The notes beneath the pieces were generated by a model. It had not been told where the DNA came from, ran no database searches, and saw only the letters and a program-made list of their open reading frames with translations. A DNA stretch of 64,000 nucleotides from contig JAYKKT010000036.1 of the NCBI GenBank assembly GCA_036023115.1, forward strand, positions 5,729,501 to 5,793,500, read 5' to 3'. The first letter of the stretch is position 1, and each line of letters begins with the position of its first letter. Origin of the DNA: Brasenia schreberi. Lineage: Eukaryota; Streptophyta; Magnoliopsida; Nymphaeales; Cabombaceae. Position numbers and translations under genes: made by a program. Positions 25,281-37,841 of this stretch are shown here, piece by piece.

Positions 25281-26864
25281 AAATATTGAAAAGAGATCAT
25301 CTCCAAACCTATTTATGCGACGAAGGCCCGTATCCCATATAGGTTCTTTTTACTGAATGATTTCTTCTTATTTCATCGAGCAAGAGTCCATCTTTGAGTG
25401 TTACCAAATTACTTGCATGTTTAGAATCTAAATTTCTGCGGACTTTGAGAGGTGAGCGAGGTTGCTTGCTGCCATTCGAGGAACGCATCACACTAAAGGT
25501 GGATGGGGAAAATGAGGGTTTAGCTGTGGATAATAAAAGCAACAAGAGAGGCTAGAGAATTCTTGTCCTTTTGGGACTGCAATCCACATTCTGCTGCTGC
25601 TGTTGGTTGGTGAACTTCTTCTTCCTTCCATCCTGAGGTCAAAGATTGCAGGTACAATCGCACGGCTACGACCAATATGAACACCGCAAAATAACACCAT
25701 TTTGGATTCATCAAGTTGCATTGCACAGTAGAACTGATCGTCATATTGTGTATAACTCGTGCAGGCTTTAGCCAATCTCTATCCTACATCTCGACTCGAT
25801 GAAACCAACGTGTTGTGTAGATTTCGCTGAACCACTTCCGTAATATGCAATATAACATGATCTCTTTCAAATCCAAAGCAAATTCTAAAAGGATAGGTAC
25901 CTAAAGAAAACATGAGAAAAGTTTGAACTCTAGATTTTAGCTTCAGCAGCATTTTGTCAGCAGTCATGTGAAGTATTCCTGCAAGACTGAATCCTTTTCA
26001 CTGGTTAGCCAAACTTTCCCGAGATAAATTATATGAAACCACGTTTATCGTATTGCATTTAGCTTTGGTTTGGTAGTTGGATCCATGAGCATAAGAATTG
26101 ATACCATCGTATGGTACCATTTTTCCAAAGGATGCACATCTCTCTCTCTTGCTCCCTCTCCCCCTCCCCCCCCTCTCTCCTATATATATATATATATGGA
26201 GGAGTTCGTATGGGTTGGAATCAAATTTGCATGTATATATATGTGCATATTTAAAATGTATAATTAACAAATTCTTTATGTGATGTCCAAGTGTTCAGGA
26301 TATCCCATAATATATCTTCAAAAGTTATATTTAATAGTAGAGTATTTAAGTGTTGGAAGCTGAAAGATAAGTCTTGATTTTTAAATATATCTTTTCCAGT
26401 AGGTTATGTCATTTTATGTGCCATCATAGAGGACTGGTTTCAAATTTTGAGACGAGGCATACCATGCAAAAGCTGAAAAAAGGGGTTTAGGCATTCAATG
26501 TTGATCCACAATGAAAAGAATCCTCTATATTTAACATTATTCAAAGACCTCTCCTAAACTTACACAAATATGTCCATAATCCTTTTTTATGTGCTTGAAC
26601 TAAAACCATTCAAAGTATAAGAGTTGACATTGTTTTGTTGTTATAATCAATTGGAAGGAGTAGGTTATGCGTCGACAAGTGATTGAGACTTGTAAAAGTT
26701 TAGTAGAATCATCTTGAGAGTTGGAGGAGGAAATATATGATAAAGAAGTACATTTAATTCTCAAGAATGACTTTAAATTATGAGAGCAAAATTTTTGTAA
26801 AGGGAGTTAGATGTAGTATCTCGGTGAGATTAAGCCTTATTAGGCTGGACCAGTGGGTGAATCT
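25281..26864. other. Intergenic, weak candidate peptide only
   Basis: No confident gene. On the minus strand, ATG 25711 opens a 63-codon frame to 25520 with a hydrophobic, signal-like start, and another frame continues to 25309; see the findings. A CT-rich and short TA repeat lies at 26139-26200. Confidence 0.4.
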
Positions 26865-28815
26865 AAGGGAGGTGTACAGGCATAAAAAGAAGCTTAGTGA
26901 TGGAGTGAAGTAGTGTAAAGTAAAATCAAGATAAAGAGAGCATGTTACAAATTATATTATGCTAAGAAAACTAGTGAAACTTTAGAAGCTTATAAGAAAG
27001 CAAAGAAAGAAGCAAAAAAAGGCGATCAGTAAAGCAAAAACTAAAATTTGAGAGGATTTATATAAAAAACTTAACTCAAAAGAGGGTGAAAGAAATATTT
27101 TTAGGATAGCTAGGGCTAAAGATAAAAAAGCTAATAATATTAATTCTATTAGATGCATCAAAGACGAGGATGATAAAATTCTAATGGTAAATAATGATAT
27201 AAAAAATAGATGAAAAAACTATTTTTATAAGCTTTTTAATGAAAATGAAGATGTTAGTATTAGCTTAGGAGAGTTCAAATCAGAAAAAAATATAAACCAT
27301 AATTTCTACTGACATATTCAAAAGAATGAAGTCAAAGGGGCTCTTAAACATATAAATGGTGGTAAATCGGTAGGACCAAACAATATTCTTATAGAAGTTT
27401 GGAAAATCCTAGGAGAAACAATAATCACTTGGCTTGCAAGACTATTTAATGAAATATGAAGAAACCAAAAGATGCTCGAGGAATGGAGAGCGAGTATACT
27501 TATACCCATATATAAGAACAAGGAAGACATTTATAATTGCGCGACTTATTGGGATATCAAGTTAATAAGTCATACTATGAAATTATGAGAAAGAATTATC
27601 GAACATAGATTAAGACAAATATTGAGTACAATAGAAAACTAATTTGGATTCATGTTAGGTAGATATACTATTGAACTGATTTACCTTTTGAGACGTCTTA
27701 TGAAACATTTTAGATAAAAAAAAGAAAGACCTTCACATGATATTTATTGATCTAGAAAAAACTTTTGATAGGGTACCGAGGGAGGTTCTTTGGAGAACCT
27801 TTGAAAAAAAAGTATTTCATTGACATACATAAACCTTATAAGAGACATGTACGATAGTGCAAAAACATGTATGAGGACTCATGAAGGAATGACAGAGTTC
27901 TTTGAAGTTAATAATGGGTTACATCAAGGATCAACTTTAAGTCCATACTTATTTATAACGGTGATTGATGAGTTAACAAAACATATTCAAGATGAAGTAC
28001 CTTGGTGTATGTTATTTGCATATGACATTGTGTTAATGGAGGAGTGTAAGGAAAAAGTTAATAGAAAATTAGAACTATGGGGAGAAACATTAGAAAGTAA
28101 AGGCTTTCGACTTAATAAAAAAAAGATAGAATATATGGAATGTAAGTTTGATCATTTGGTTACTTCAGAGGACATAAATATTAAAATTGGCACACATTGC
28201 ATCTCCCCAAAAGAAAGTTTTAAGTACCTAGGGTCAATTTTTTAGATTGATAAAAGAATTGATGGATATGTTATACATAGAATTAATGTTGGTTGGTTAA
28301 AATGGAGAGGAGAATAAGGTATTCTTTGTTATAAGATGTCATTAAAATTAAAATGTAAATATTATAGAGCAGCAATTAGACTTGCCATGTTTTATGGTTA
28401 TGAGTATTGGGTAGTTAATCATCAACATGTATAAAAGATATCTGTAACATGAATGAAGATGTTGAGATGGATGAGTGGTCATACAAGAAAAGACCGTATA
28501 CATAATGAGGTTATTAGAAACAAATTAGGAGTGACACCAATAGAGGATAAAATAAGAGAATATCGTTTAAGATAGTTTGAACATATAGAAAAAGATCAAA
28601 AGAAGAACCTGTAAGAAGGTACGAAAAGTTAGATTTTGAAAGTATTAAAAGAGGTAGATGACGACCACAAAAGTGTTGGAAAGAAACAATAAAGAATGAT
28701 TTAGCTTATTGTTAGTTAATTGTTAACATGGCATATAATAGGGCTATGTGGAAACAAAGAATCCATGTAGTTGACACCCGTATAGTATAGGAAAAGGCTT
28801 AGTTGTTGTAGGTTG
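26865..28815 (+). mobile_element. RTE-type LINE, 5'-truncated, degraded
   Basis: Plus-strand RTE LINE beginning at ATCTAAGGGAGGTGTA (also in the copy at 42179). It runs through the pre-RT region, GGKSVGPNNI (about 27357), [17 protein letters not shown] (about 27742-27795) and the ORF 27820-28245 with NGLHQGSTLSPYLF, then LFAYDIVLM where FADD is expected, and TKIEYMECKF-like sequence. The 3' domain MLRWMSGHTRKDR (about 28458) is followed by the AAAAGGCTTAGTTGTTG tail ending near 28815. Many stops and frameshifts; clearly inactive. Confidence 0.87.
27820..28245 (+). pseudogene. RTE reverse transcriptase core fragment
   Basis: A 141-codon open frame covering the palm of RTE reverse transcriptase: [38 protein letters not shown] and SPKESFKYLGSIF. 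The first Asp of the FADD active-site box is Tyr (GAT to TAT), so it is non-functional even where open. Confidence 0.85.
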
Positions 28816-31800
28816 GACCAGAACCTCAGACCCACCGCTCGTTCTCAACAATTGTTTGAGGCAAAGGGATGCTAAGAATGTCTTGATTTCATGGAAGAAC
28901 CACCAAAATTAATGGATTTCTATCAGGAATGGGTGGCGGTCGGAGTTCTTCTAACAATGTGTCATGTTGATACCTTCTATGTCATGTTGTGGCAACACCG
29001 TGCCAAACATGGATCCTATGTCCTTGAGGGGACATAGATCCAGATCAATACTGAGTTTGTGAATTAAATAAAAACCCATTTAATTGAATAATATGGAACT
29101 GGGTCTTTAACCGGATCTAGAGAGAACCAAAATGGATCTAGATTGGGTTTTGAGGTTTTTTAGCACTGTTTGAAGTCCCATTTCAATACAGTTTGAACCG
29201 TTGAGTTTGTAATTAAGTGTGGAACATTGATGCCATGTTTTTATTATGATTTATAGACTAGTTTAGGGTGATTTGGAGAAGATAAGCATCATAAGAATTG
29301 GATTCGGTTAGAAGCGACAAGTAGGTGGCTATGTTTCCTCTCTAGGCCCATGCTAGAGATAGTCTTTAGTATTTTCAAGGATACATGTGATTACGAACTG
29401 CTTTGTTAGCACTTTAAAATTATTATATATGATCACTTACTAGGTGTGTATTGAAATGATTTTATTATCTGAATTGATACACGGCATGAGTGTGCTTAAG
29501 TGAGTAAAATATTGTTGGTATAAATCCACTCGCTTCGCAGTGGTATGGGACATTCGTCGAGTGGTGGATACGCCTACCCGGTAGTGTTATCTTCATGTAT
29601 GTCTCTAGAGAACTCCGTGATTGGTCAAAAAGAAGGGCTTTCAACCTTCTACGGCATGGTAGTGGTGGTTGGACATAACATAGTCTTGATATTAGAATTC
29701 AAAATACATAATTGATAAGTGTTTGATTATGATGATCATGTTAATTTGAAATCTGATGTTGATTTTTGGTATATAAACTATGTATGATTTCAAATATGCA
29801 TGTATTTAGTATATTCTCGTGGTTGTGTTGAGATCACATCAAGTACTCGTTCCAATTAAATATATCTTTTCAAAATCTAGTCAGCAGTGGCATCGAGAAA
29901 ATCATAAGACTTTGATTGGACATTATGTTGTGATATGATAATGAGCTATAGGCTGTAAATAGTTAGACTTTTCTTTCTGTCATGAACTGTAATACAGGTA
30001 GTTATACTACCACAAGTTTTGAACTCTTTTCTTGTGAATAAATAAAATATGCATTGAATTTCTAATCTATTAGAGTTATGCAATCATAATCATAATTAAT
30101 TACCACGTGGCATGAACAGTCTTATATACAATGTTGGACAGATTTTATGGGTCATGACAGAAGACGAATGCATCAGCTTGCGCAAGCAGCCAGCAGTTAC
30201 AAGATTCACATTAACCTATCAAACTTTCTAGCAGGAAGAAGCCTTTTCAAGCCAATCCTTTGGGAATCTGTTGTCCTCAATAAGCTTAAATGGTTCTCTT
30301 AGTGTTATACCAAAAAACAGATGTTACTTTGATGGGACAAAATCACGTCAGAACAACGCAGAGATTTTTTTTGAATGAAGGGTAAAATTCCAACACAAAC
30401 AGGAAGAATTAGCATGGGAAATCATGAAACAGACCACTAAGAGTGTACAACAGCTAGAACGATATAACAGAACTATATATACAAATATACATATATATAT
30501 ATATATATAGATATATTGTTGTACAAAGGAGAGACAAATTAGCATCATCCAATCCGTTGGCAGAACAGTATATACTAGTAGAATCACTCATATGACTTAA
30601 ACCAACGATGCATTGAGAAATAATGAGTGATACATGCAAAGTAATATGATCAGATTAGGAAAGGGGCAACAAAAGTCTCAAGATTGATGAAAAACAAGAA
30701 GGCATGGGAGAACAGAATCGATTTCAAACTATAGAGTGAGAGAGAAAAGTGAAAGAGAGTATAGAGAGAGAGTTTTACGTGGGTGAGAGGGAGAAGACAC
30801 AGGAAATGGGGAGGAGGCAATGTCAGGGGTTTCCGGCTCTATTCTGGTGATGGTGAATGGAGCAAATCGGCAACCACTTCGAAAGGGTCACGATGGAAGG
30901 CAGCGAGGTTGAAAAATCGTGATTGATGGATTTGGGTGGCAGAAAGAAGCAGTTAGCGATGGGTGGTCGATTACGATGAAAATGGGGTGACTACAGCTGG
31001 TGGTTAGGGAGGGTGGCACCAAGGCGGAGATGGAGGAGTTCAACGACAGATTTGGGACAAGGAGGTTTTCAGGCAGTGGTGGATGGAACAAATTGACGGC
31101 GATTTGGGGCTTCAAATGGCGTTCGAGGGAGGTGTTGACGATAAACGGTGGTGTCGATGGTTGGGTCCAATGAGAAGGCCGGTACTGGTGATGCAGAAAG
31201 GGAGTTGCCGAATGGAGGCTTCCGTGGATTTCTGGATGAGGGTCTTGTAATCAGAGGTGCTGATTTTAGTGGTCTGGTTACAAGGGAGCCACTACCCCGC
31301 TACAGGCCGCGGCTGGTGCCGTCTCCCTCCTCTGCACTCTCTCACTCTGCGTTAGTTTGAATCCCCTCTCGTTCGTTCTGAAACCCTAGCCTCCCCTTTT
31401 GTTCGAACGGGATCGGATCCAACCAGTTGATCCGATCCACATACTCTGTAGACCCAATCTAAATCCCAATAGACGCACCTGCATCAGACACCATCTAATC
31501 TATTTCAACCCAATCCCAGCCGATCTGATCCCAATTGGATCCGATCCATCTAACTTGATCCATCTAACCCATTTGAACCCCATCCCGATTAACCCAATTC
31601 TATTTGAATCTGATCCCTTCTAGACCCAAAATCTAATTTGGCTATATGAATCACACTCTTCCTTTCCAACCGATCCATTTTAAATCACACCCATTTTGGT
31701 TTAAAATCTTACTTTCGAGTTGAATCCAACTAAATTCAATCTAAACCCAATAGACTCAATCTTTCTTGGACTTAACTATTAACTCCAATCCAATTCCTCC

Positions 31801-32120
31801 ACTGGAGATCCATTTTGAATTAGATCCAGTTAACCTTGATCCAAACAATTTTTTTTTCTATCCATATCCTCCCTAAATAACCAAAGCGATCCGGTTATGA
31901 CAAGTTCCTCATGAAGCTCATCAAATACAAGTATTTTCAAGAATTTAGTAATGCAGGAGATCAACCCTTGCTCAATGAAGCAAAAAGAATTTAGATGAAA
32001 AGAATTCAAACGGACCCACATCACACATAAAAAAAAGAAGAGAACGTTAGGAGGTATTTCCCTTTTCGAGTTTATCTCTTAAGTACTTCTCCTTTCCCTT
32101 TTTCTATTAAGATGATCATA
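28816..32120. other. Intergenic, no recognised gene
   Basis: Nothing identified with confidence. 29524-29570 contains an inverted CCACTCG..CGAGTGG pair. 30488-30510 is a short TA run. 30830-31390 is more GC-rich, and 31400-31620 is a degenerate array of CCAATCC/GATCCGATCC words, also present as a short block in the hAT right arm (14860-14900). No open frame matches a family I know. Confidence 0.45.
31400..31620. repeat. Degenerate GATCCGATCC / AACCCAATCC array
   Basis: Repeated words such as GATCCGATCC, AACCCAATC and CATCTAACC without a strict period. The Pro/Ile/Asn-rich ORF here (31399-31623) simply translates the array. Confidence 0.5.
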
Positions 32121-34075
32121 TCACGGGTTTAAGTTCAAAGGACCAAAAATTTGTGTACAACCACCTATAAGGATATAAGAAAAAATTTCAAAGAAATCAA
32201 TCCCTTCTCTTTTAACATAACAATTAACAACTAATCTTGATTTATATTTGAATACATTATCATTTGCATTATACTTTACTCGAAATACCCATTTGAAGTT
32301 AATTGCAACCTTTTTGGGTGGCAAGTCTATTTCATTTTTCTCCATAACATACACTTCTTCTTCCATTGACTTTATCCATTTTTCGTTATTAAATACTTCT
32401 TCACAATTCTTCGGTTATGCAACCTTTAAAGAAAGTGTAGTTTATAAATTTCATCAAGTGGTCCTATCTTTCCTAAAAGAGTATCATCATCTAATGTTGA
32501 CTTAATATACTTTTAACTCTAGGCCTTTAAAGAAAATGGTATCCCTTGAGATGAATATTTTTCTATTTGGGGCTCCTTTGACTCAAATTCATCTTCAAAA
32601 AAATTTATATGCTAGTTTTTATTTTATCTTATTTTCATAAAAATAACATCTCTCAAATAATTATTTTTTAAAGATGAGTTTATATAAACGACAACCTTTC
32701 CAAACATCAGAATATTTAACAAATATGTATTCTTGCTCTTTTTATCCATTTTAAAGCACTTACTTGAATCAATTAAAGTATACTAAATACAATAAAAAAA
32801 TATGTAAGTTACTCACATTATGCTTGTGTTTCCACCAAGCTTCATAGGTAGTTTGGTTACATATTGTTCTTATTGGTGTGATATTAAAAAGATAAACTGA
32901 TGTTGCCACAGTTTCTGCTCAAAAATCATTTGAAAGATGACTTTCACTTAATATACTTCAAGTCATTTCTACAATCGTTCAGTTTTTTCTTTGTGTAACA
33001 TCATTCTATTCTAGTATCTTTCTTACTGTCAACTGCCTTTATATGGTATTTTGTTTAGAGAAAAGGTCAAATATATTAAATGAAAATTTACCATCTACAT
33101 CAATATGAAGAACTTTCAATGCGCATCATGTTTTTTAAAAATATTTTAAACTCTTTAAATTTATCAAATGCCTTTAACTTATTTATAAGAAAATGCACCC
33201 AACTCATACATGTGAAGTCATCTATAAAGAGCCAAAAAAAAATACTCTTATATTATCCATGGTGTGAAATAATTTTTCTCTTGTTATATGGTTGTTGCAA
33301 AAAGTATTATTGATATTCACACATATCATAAAACATTAGCTTTCCCTTTTGCAAAATTATCATTTTGTTTTACTTTTGAAAACAATTTGCTTCAATATGA
33401 CCAAACCTTTTACAAAAGTAACATTGTTTTCTCTTGAAAAGTGGTTTGAAGTTATCTTTGTTTCTAATTTCCTTTTTCTCATTATGATCCACCTTACTTT
33501 GACCTCTTCTATGACCGCTAGTGCTATTTTGATAATCACCTCGACCTCAACCTTTGCCTCTTCCTCTAATCCTTCATCAATCCTTTCTTTGCTTGTAATT
33601 TCATCATTTTTCTCATTAAAAAGGTTTCAAACTCCCTACATAAGGTTTGGAGTTTTACTATGGTTTCTTATTATCTCCATGATATTCTTGCTTCAAAATG
33701 GTTTATACATCATTTGAAGTCTTAACTTTTATAATATGTGAGAATAGTAATTAAGCAACTTATAATATGTGAGAATTTTCAACTTTCCAACTTTCTTAGC
33801 ATTTAAAATGGTTTATACATCATTTTCACCTCCATCAAAATGGTTTATACATCATTTGAAGTCTTAGCATTTATCTCAACCAAATCCAATGAAATAAAAA
33901 ATGTTTGTATCTTGATGCTCTAAAAATCATAATTTTCTCCACTAAAAATAGGAACAAGGGATTGTGATAGATTAAACATACTCTAATTATTTGTTATACT
34001 AAGTCATCCCAACTCCACTCTTGTTTCCACAATAATTTGGATCAAACTTACTGCTCCGATACCAAAATTGATAAA
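32121..34075 (-). mobile_element. Ty1/copia relic, minus strand, 3' part missing
   Basis: Read right to left on the minus strand: primer-binding site TGGTATCGGAGCAG (about 34061-34048), a gag region with zinc knuckle CYFCKRFGHIEANC (about 33440-33365), the integrase end TTYEAWWKHKHNVSNLHIF (about 32865-32805), DKKSKNTYLLNILMFGK and NYLRDVIFMK (about 32750-32620), and the start of reverse transcriptase VAINFKWVFRVKYN..FKYKSRLVVNCYVKREGIDFFE (32366-32121). RNase H and a 3' LTR were not found. Many frameshifts. The primer site has one G where the 7064 element has A. Confidence 0.78.
33690..33870. repeat. Triplicated AAATGGTTTATACATCATTT segment in gag
   Basis: The words AAATGGTTTATACATCATTT and CATTTGAAGTCTTA occur near 33697, 33808 and 33838 within the copia relic. 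TTATAATATGTGAGAAT is also doubled, suggesting local duplications after insertion. Confidence 0.6.
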
Positions 34076-35036
34076 ATAAAAATTAGAAAAGAGAGAAAAA
34101 AAAGGACAAGAGAGAACTAACAAATAAGCATTTTTCATCACCTTTACTTGCATGTAAAAAACCAAAAAGCAAAAAGAAATTTATTCCACTTCGTGTAATT
34201 TCTTGGCCCATAATTTCTCCACCCTCCATAAAAAATCTCTACACATAACCACCGCACCCCCTATATTCACTATTTGTAACTTCATCCCATTGCTTTTATT
34301 ACTCTTAAAATTAAAGCATCGTACCTAAAAACAAAAACAAAAGAAACTACCCACATCCCAAAGCATCATCCAACACAATCCTCCTTCCATCTCTCACGTA
34401 ATCAAGGTTTAGATAATACTCTATTCAAACTTTTCGAATTCATCTTAACGTTATCCACTTATCCAACTGTTGCTAAACAATCTTGGCATATTTATCGCCT
34501 TCGGTAATCAATTTCATTACAGCACCTGCTGCTCTAACATGTCCATCAGGTCTTTAGTTAGTACTCCCTTAATGTTTGGTAAATCAATTGTTTGCATGTG
34601 AGGGAATATGATTTTCCAAGTAGGTAGGCAACCTAATTCAACGGCTTTCGCAGTCTATCGCTTCTAATACACAGAGATATCAACACCTCAAATTAAAAAT
34701 CATTAGCAACGACAGCAGCAACCAGAAAGATTCGTGTAGTAGAGAGACAAGGATCACAAAGAATACCAAGAACTGAAAAAGGCTTCAAATTGAAAGATAA
34801 AAGGAGATATCATCCATCAATTTAGAAAGAGGATCCAAATTGAACAATGAAAAGAGGCACCATCCATCTATTTAGAAAGAATTTCGCTATACAATTCGTG
34901 AACTCTATCGATCGATGAAGCGAAACGCAACAAAACCAATGAACAGATTCACGAGAAGAAGAACACAAGCTAAAAAAATATAGTAATAGTAATTAGTTGG
35001 TGTTTCCTTCCTGTAACTAAGCAGAAGTTCTCCGCC
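34076..35036. other. Probable LTR remnant and 3' flank of CAF1
   Basis: Bases just right of the primer-binding site (34076 to perhaps 34300) should be the relic's 5' LTR, but the outer end is not identifiable without a partner LTR. 34680-35036 is the likely 3' untranslated flank of the CAF1 gene, which reads leftwards. Confidence 0.45.
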
Positions 35037-35879
35037 TCAATAACAGACAGTACCCTCCAGTCCGTAAAGAATTCCGACGCACTTGTCGGAGATTGCGCCC
35101 CGAAAGACATGATCCTTCATTCGCAAGAACGCCTCCCAGGTGAGAAGGCTATCCGAACCGGCCTGATGGCACTTTCCGACGCGCCGCTCGACGCGAAGCG
35201 TCTCTGCCAGCCGATTGAGGCCGCCGTAGAGGCCGGAGGCGTACCGCATGAGGTGCTTGAGATCATAAACGTTGCAGAAGAAGACATTCATCAGCCGGAG
35301 GAACTCGCGAAGAGACGGCGGGAGCGCGCGTCGGGTGAGGAGTTTCAGCAAGTAGCCGAAGTCGTAGGCCGAATGGAAGGTCACCCACGAGACGGAATCG
35401 TTGCAGACGAGGCCGGACGACATGAGAAGCTCGGCGAAGCGGGCGGAGTCGACGCCCTCGGCGCGATTCCGGGCGAAATCGATGCCGCTGCTGGCGAGAA
35501 GGGCGACAGAGTCGGGCGCGTGGGGGTCGGTGGCAGGATCGAAGTCGCGGAAATTAAATTGCCAGATGAAAGAGGAACCGGACTCGCCGAGGTCGGGGAG
35601 GAGGCCGCGGTCGTTGGAGAGGGTGAGACCCACCTGGATGAGGTTGAGTACGTCAACGTTGGCCTTGAGGGTGGAGTAGAGGTGGTCGGAGAAGTGGCCG
35701 GAGGTCGGTGGTGGCCGAAGGACGACGCCCGGAAACTCGGTGTCCATGGAAACGAAGGGGAATCGGTCGACGGCTTCGCGGATGAGCTCGAATTCCGACT
35801 CGAGGTTGTGAGCCCACACCTCGCGAACTTGGGTCGTTCTCGGAGCCTCTTCATCCATTGTTTCGCCGGCAGACACCAT
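35037..35879 (-). CDS. CAF1: CCR4-associated factor 1 (CAF1) poly(A) ribonuclease
   Basis: An intronless 280-residue DEDD-family deadenylase, the usual length for plant CAF1. As part of the CCR4-NOT complex these enzymes shorten mRNA poly(A) tails. After VREVWAHNLESEF come FPFVSMDTEFPG with catalytic D46 and E48, NLIQVGLTL (79-87), FHSAYDFGYLLK with D173, VYDLKHLMR with D206, and KCHQAGSDSLLT with H238 and D243, so the active site is complete. The C-terminus lacks the long extension of animal CNOT7/8. Lack of introns and small size fit the stress-inducible CAF1 group of plants (inference). A second Met at residue 8 is an alternative start. The gene is GC-rich compared with its surroundings, which leaves a long open antisense frame. 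Confidence 0.95.
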   Translation of the reverse strand: MVSAGETMDEEAPRTTQVREVWAHNLESEFELIREAVDRFPFVSMDTEFPGVVLRPPPTSGHFSDHLYSTLKANVDVLNLIQVGLTLSNDRGLLPDLGESGSSFIWQFNFRDFDPATDPHAPDSVALLASSGIDFARNRAEGVDSARFAELLMSSGLVCNDSVSWVTFHSAYDFGYLLKLLTRRALPPSLREFLRLMNVFFCNVYDLKHLMRYASGLYGGLNRLAETLRVERRVGKCHQAGSDSLLTWEAFLRMKDHVFRGAISDKCVGILYGLEGTVCY

Positions 35880-36040
35880 CGGTTTTCCTTCTTTCCTCCG
35901 ATGGGTGTTGTTCTAATCGATTCCAGGCGGTCGGTTGCTTTCCTATATGGATTGACGTGTTGAATTCAACTCTCCTTCCTCGTTTCTACTGTCTACTCTC
36001 AACATATAGACGGTTGCTGTGGAAAGATGAATTCTTCCTC

Positions 36041-36050
36041 TCTTATATAC
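36041..36050 (-). promoter_or_regulatory. Probable TATA box of CAF1
   Basis: GTATATAAGA on the minus strand, about 165 bases upstream of the CAF1 ATG. A GA/CT-rich leader (36060-36080 on the other side, and 35885-35900) is typical for plant housekeeping or inducible genes. Confidence 0.55.
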
Positions 36051-36364
36051 GGAGACGACGACGAGAGAGAGAGAGAGCGATTCTTCGTGGAAAAGGGGAG
36101 GAAAGAGTGAAAATTGAACCGGAGGCAGCGGCGGTAGGTTAGCCGGCTTAACAAACTGCGGCTGGCTGACTGAATAAAACTTCAACAGTGTCACCATGAC
36201 GCGGGTCTTAATTAAATCGTATCGATAGTGTTTGATTACTATAATAGAAACCGTAATTTCATTAATGGGTGGTTCATTCACTCACAAGCTTAAGTTGTCA
36301 AACCTGTCAAGGCCTCTTTACTCCAGTGTTGTATATATTCATATGAAACATATGAGAATTTGGC

Positions 36365-36460
36365 ACCGACATGCCGCCCAAACACCGTTGTTGTTGGTGG
36401 GGAGTTCAACTCGTAGGGGGGGCATGTGTTTGTATGTGTTAAGCTTCGGCTTCAATTTGA
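36365..36460 (+). repeat. tRNA-derived SINE-like fragment
   Basis: GTTGTTG..GGGGAGTTCAACTCG (36387-36412) includes a B-box-like core. It is followed by GCATGTGTTTGTATGTGTTAAGCTTCGGCTTC, which parallels 55085-55155 base for base over most of its length. The two look like copies of one short element. Confidence 0.45.
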
Positions 36461-37761
36461 ATTCAAAACAATCACACACACAGACAACTACGTATTACTG
36501 CATTAATGTTTAAAAAGAATCAATTTGAATAAGTTGATTATAATGGAGGCACTGAAAAATCGGTTCTTTGAAACACATGAAGCTGTTTCTCCGACTCATG
36601 ATCCAAGAAACCTTGTTAGAAATGTGGGTTTAGTTTCTCCTTTTAGGATCAGCCGAAATAGTACAGAGAGGTCCAGATTCAAATTCGCTTCGGGTCTAAC
36701 AATTGATATAAATCCGATCCAGCGACCACCGGCTCAGCTTGAAGCAGAACTGCTGAAACGGCTCCGCAGCTCAACTTTGACCGGCGGCACTAATGGAGCG
36801 TGACCGGGTGGTGACTGCGGGACCCACTCAGAGAGTGAACGTAGAACCGTGTCTTCGTTCGTCAGGGCAACTTTAAAGAAAAGTACCGGCCTGCCCATGT
36901 TTTGTTAGTCAAAGGCACAATTGCCCCCAAGACTGGTCAGCAACTTGTGAGTTCAAAAGTCAATATGGATCGTTGATCTCCAGATGGACGGTAGTTATAG
37001 CGCTTATCGAGTGTAGTCCTCCCTTTCCGCTGGCATGGTCAAAACGGGTCTAACTGCTTGCAGTCGACATACAGAAGCGTTTCGAAAGCAATTAATCGGC
37101 GGATGAACCCGGACACAAGATCGAGTTCACCTTCGGATCAGGTTCATGATACTATCCATCCCCTTAATCAAACAAAATAAAATGCCAACATTATTGCCCC
37201 AAAAAAAAAAACAATATGATCAAGTTTTGGATTCGGATTCGGATTCAGGTTCATTGTAAGATCCATCCCTCAAATAAATATAATCTTTTTCCTTTTCCTT
37301 TTCTTTTTTACAACATAAAGTTATTGCCAATAAAATGTATATCATGTGAAAAAGAGTGGAGAAAGTTATGAACGGAGTGATTTTGTGCAATGGAGGTTTT
37401 TTCTTTCATCTTATAAAAATATTTTAGGCAAGTTACTCGTGTACTAAAAATCAAATTTGGAGAATGAGAGGATATTTTGGTGCCCTTGCAAGACAAACAA
37501 TTGTCACAAGTGCTTAATCTATTATGATGTTACGTAATATATACTTGTTGATGCCGAATTTCATTGTATTTCTTGTTCTGAAGTTTTATCTTTGTTGTGA
37601 AAAGAAAAACCTATTAATTAATTTAACATATTTTCCTCACTTTTCTATTATATAGATATTATAGACATACATGCACATATACATATGCATTCCTTTTTTT
37701 TTTACTTATCACGGTTATCAATTCTACGTAGACAGTAAATAAAATTGTTTCCCCTTTGATA

Positions 37762-37763
<2 letters not shown>

Positions 37764-37839
<76 letters not shown>
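37764..37839. repeat. Compound (TA)n(GA)n microsatellite
   Basis: About 21 TA units then about 17 GA units, followed by the palindrome CATGCCGGCATG (37846-37857). Confidence 0.95.

Positions 37840-37841
<2 letters not shown>

Noticed and set aside
35109..35963. 284-codon open frame on the plus strand
   Set aside because: It is antisense to the CAF1 gene and open because of that gene's GC-rich third positions; no domain is visible, whereas the minus strand has the full DEDD active site.
36525..36803. 92-codon frame downstream of the CAF1 promoter
   Set aside because: No known domain, ordinary composition and no splice or promoter support; left as intergenic.
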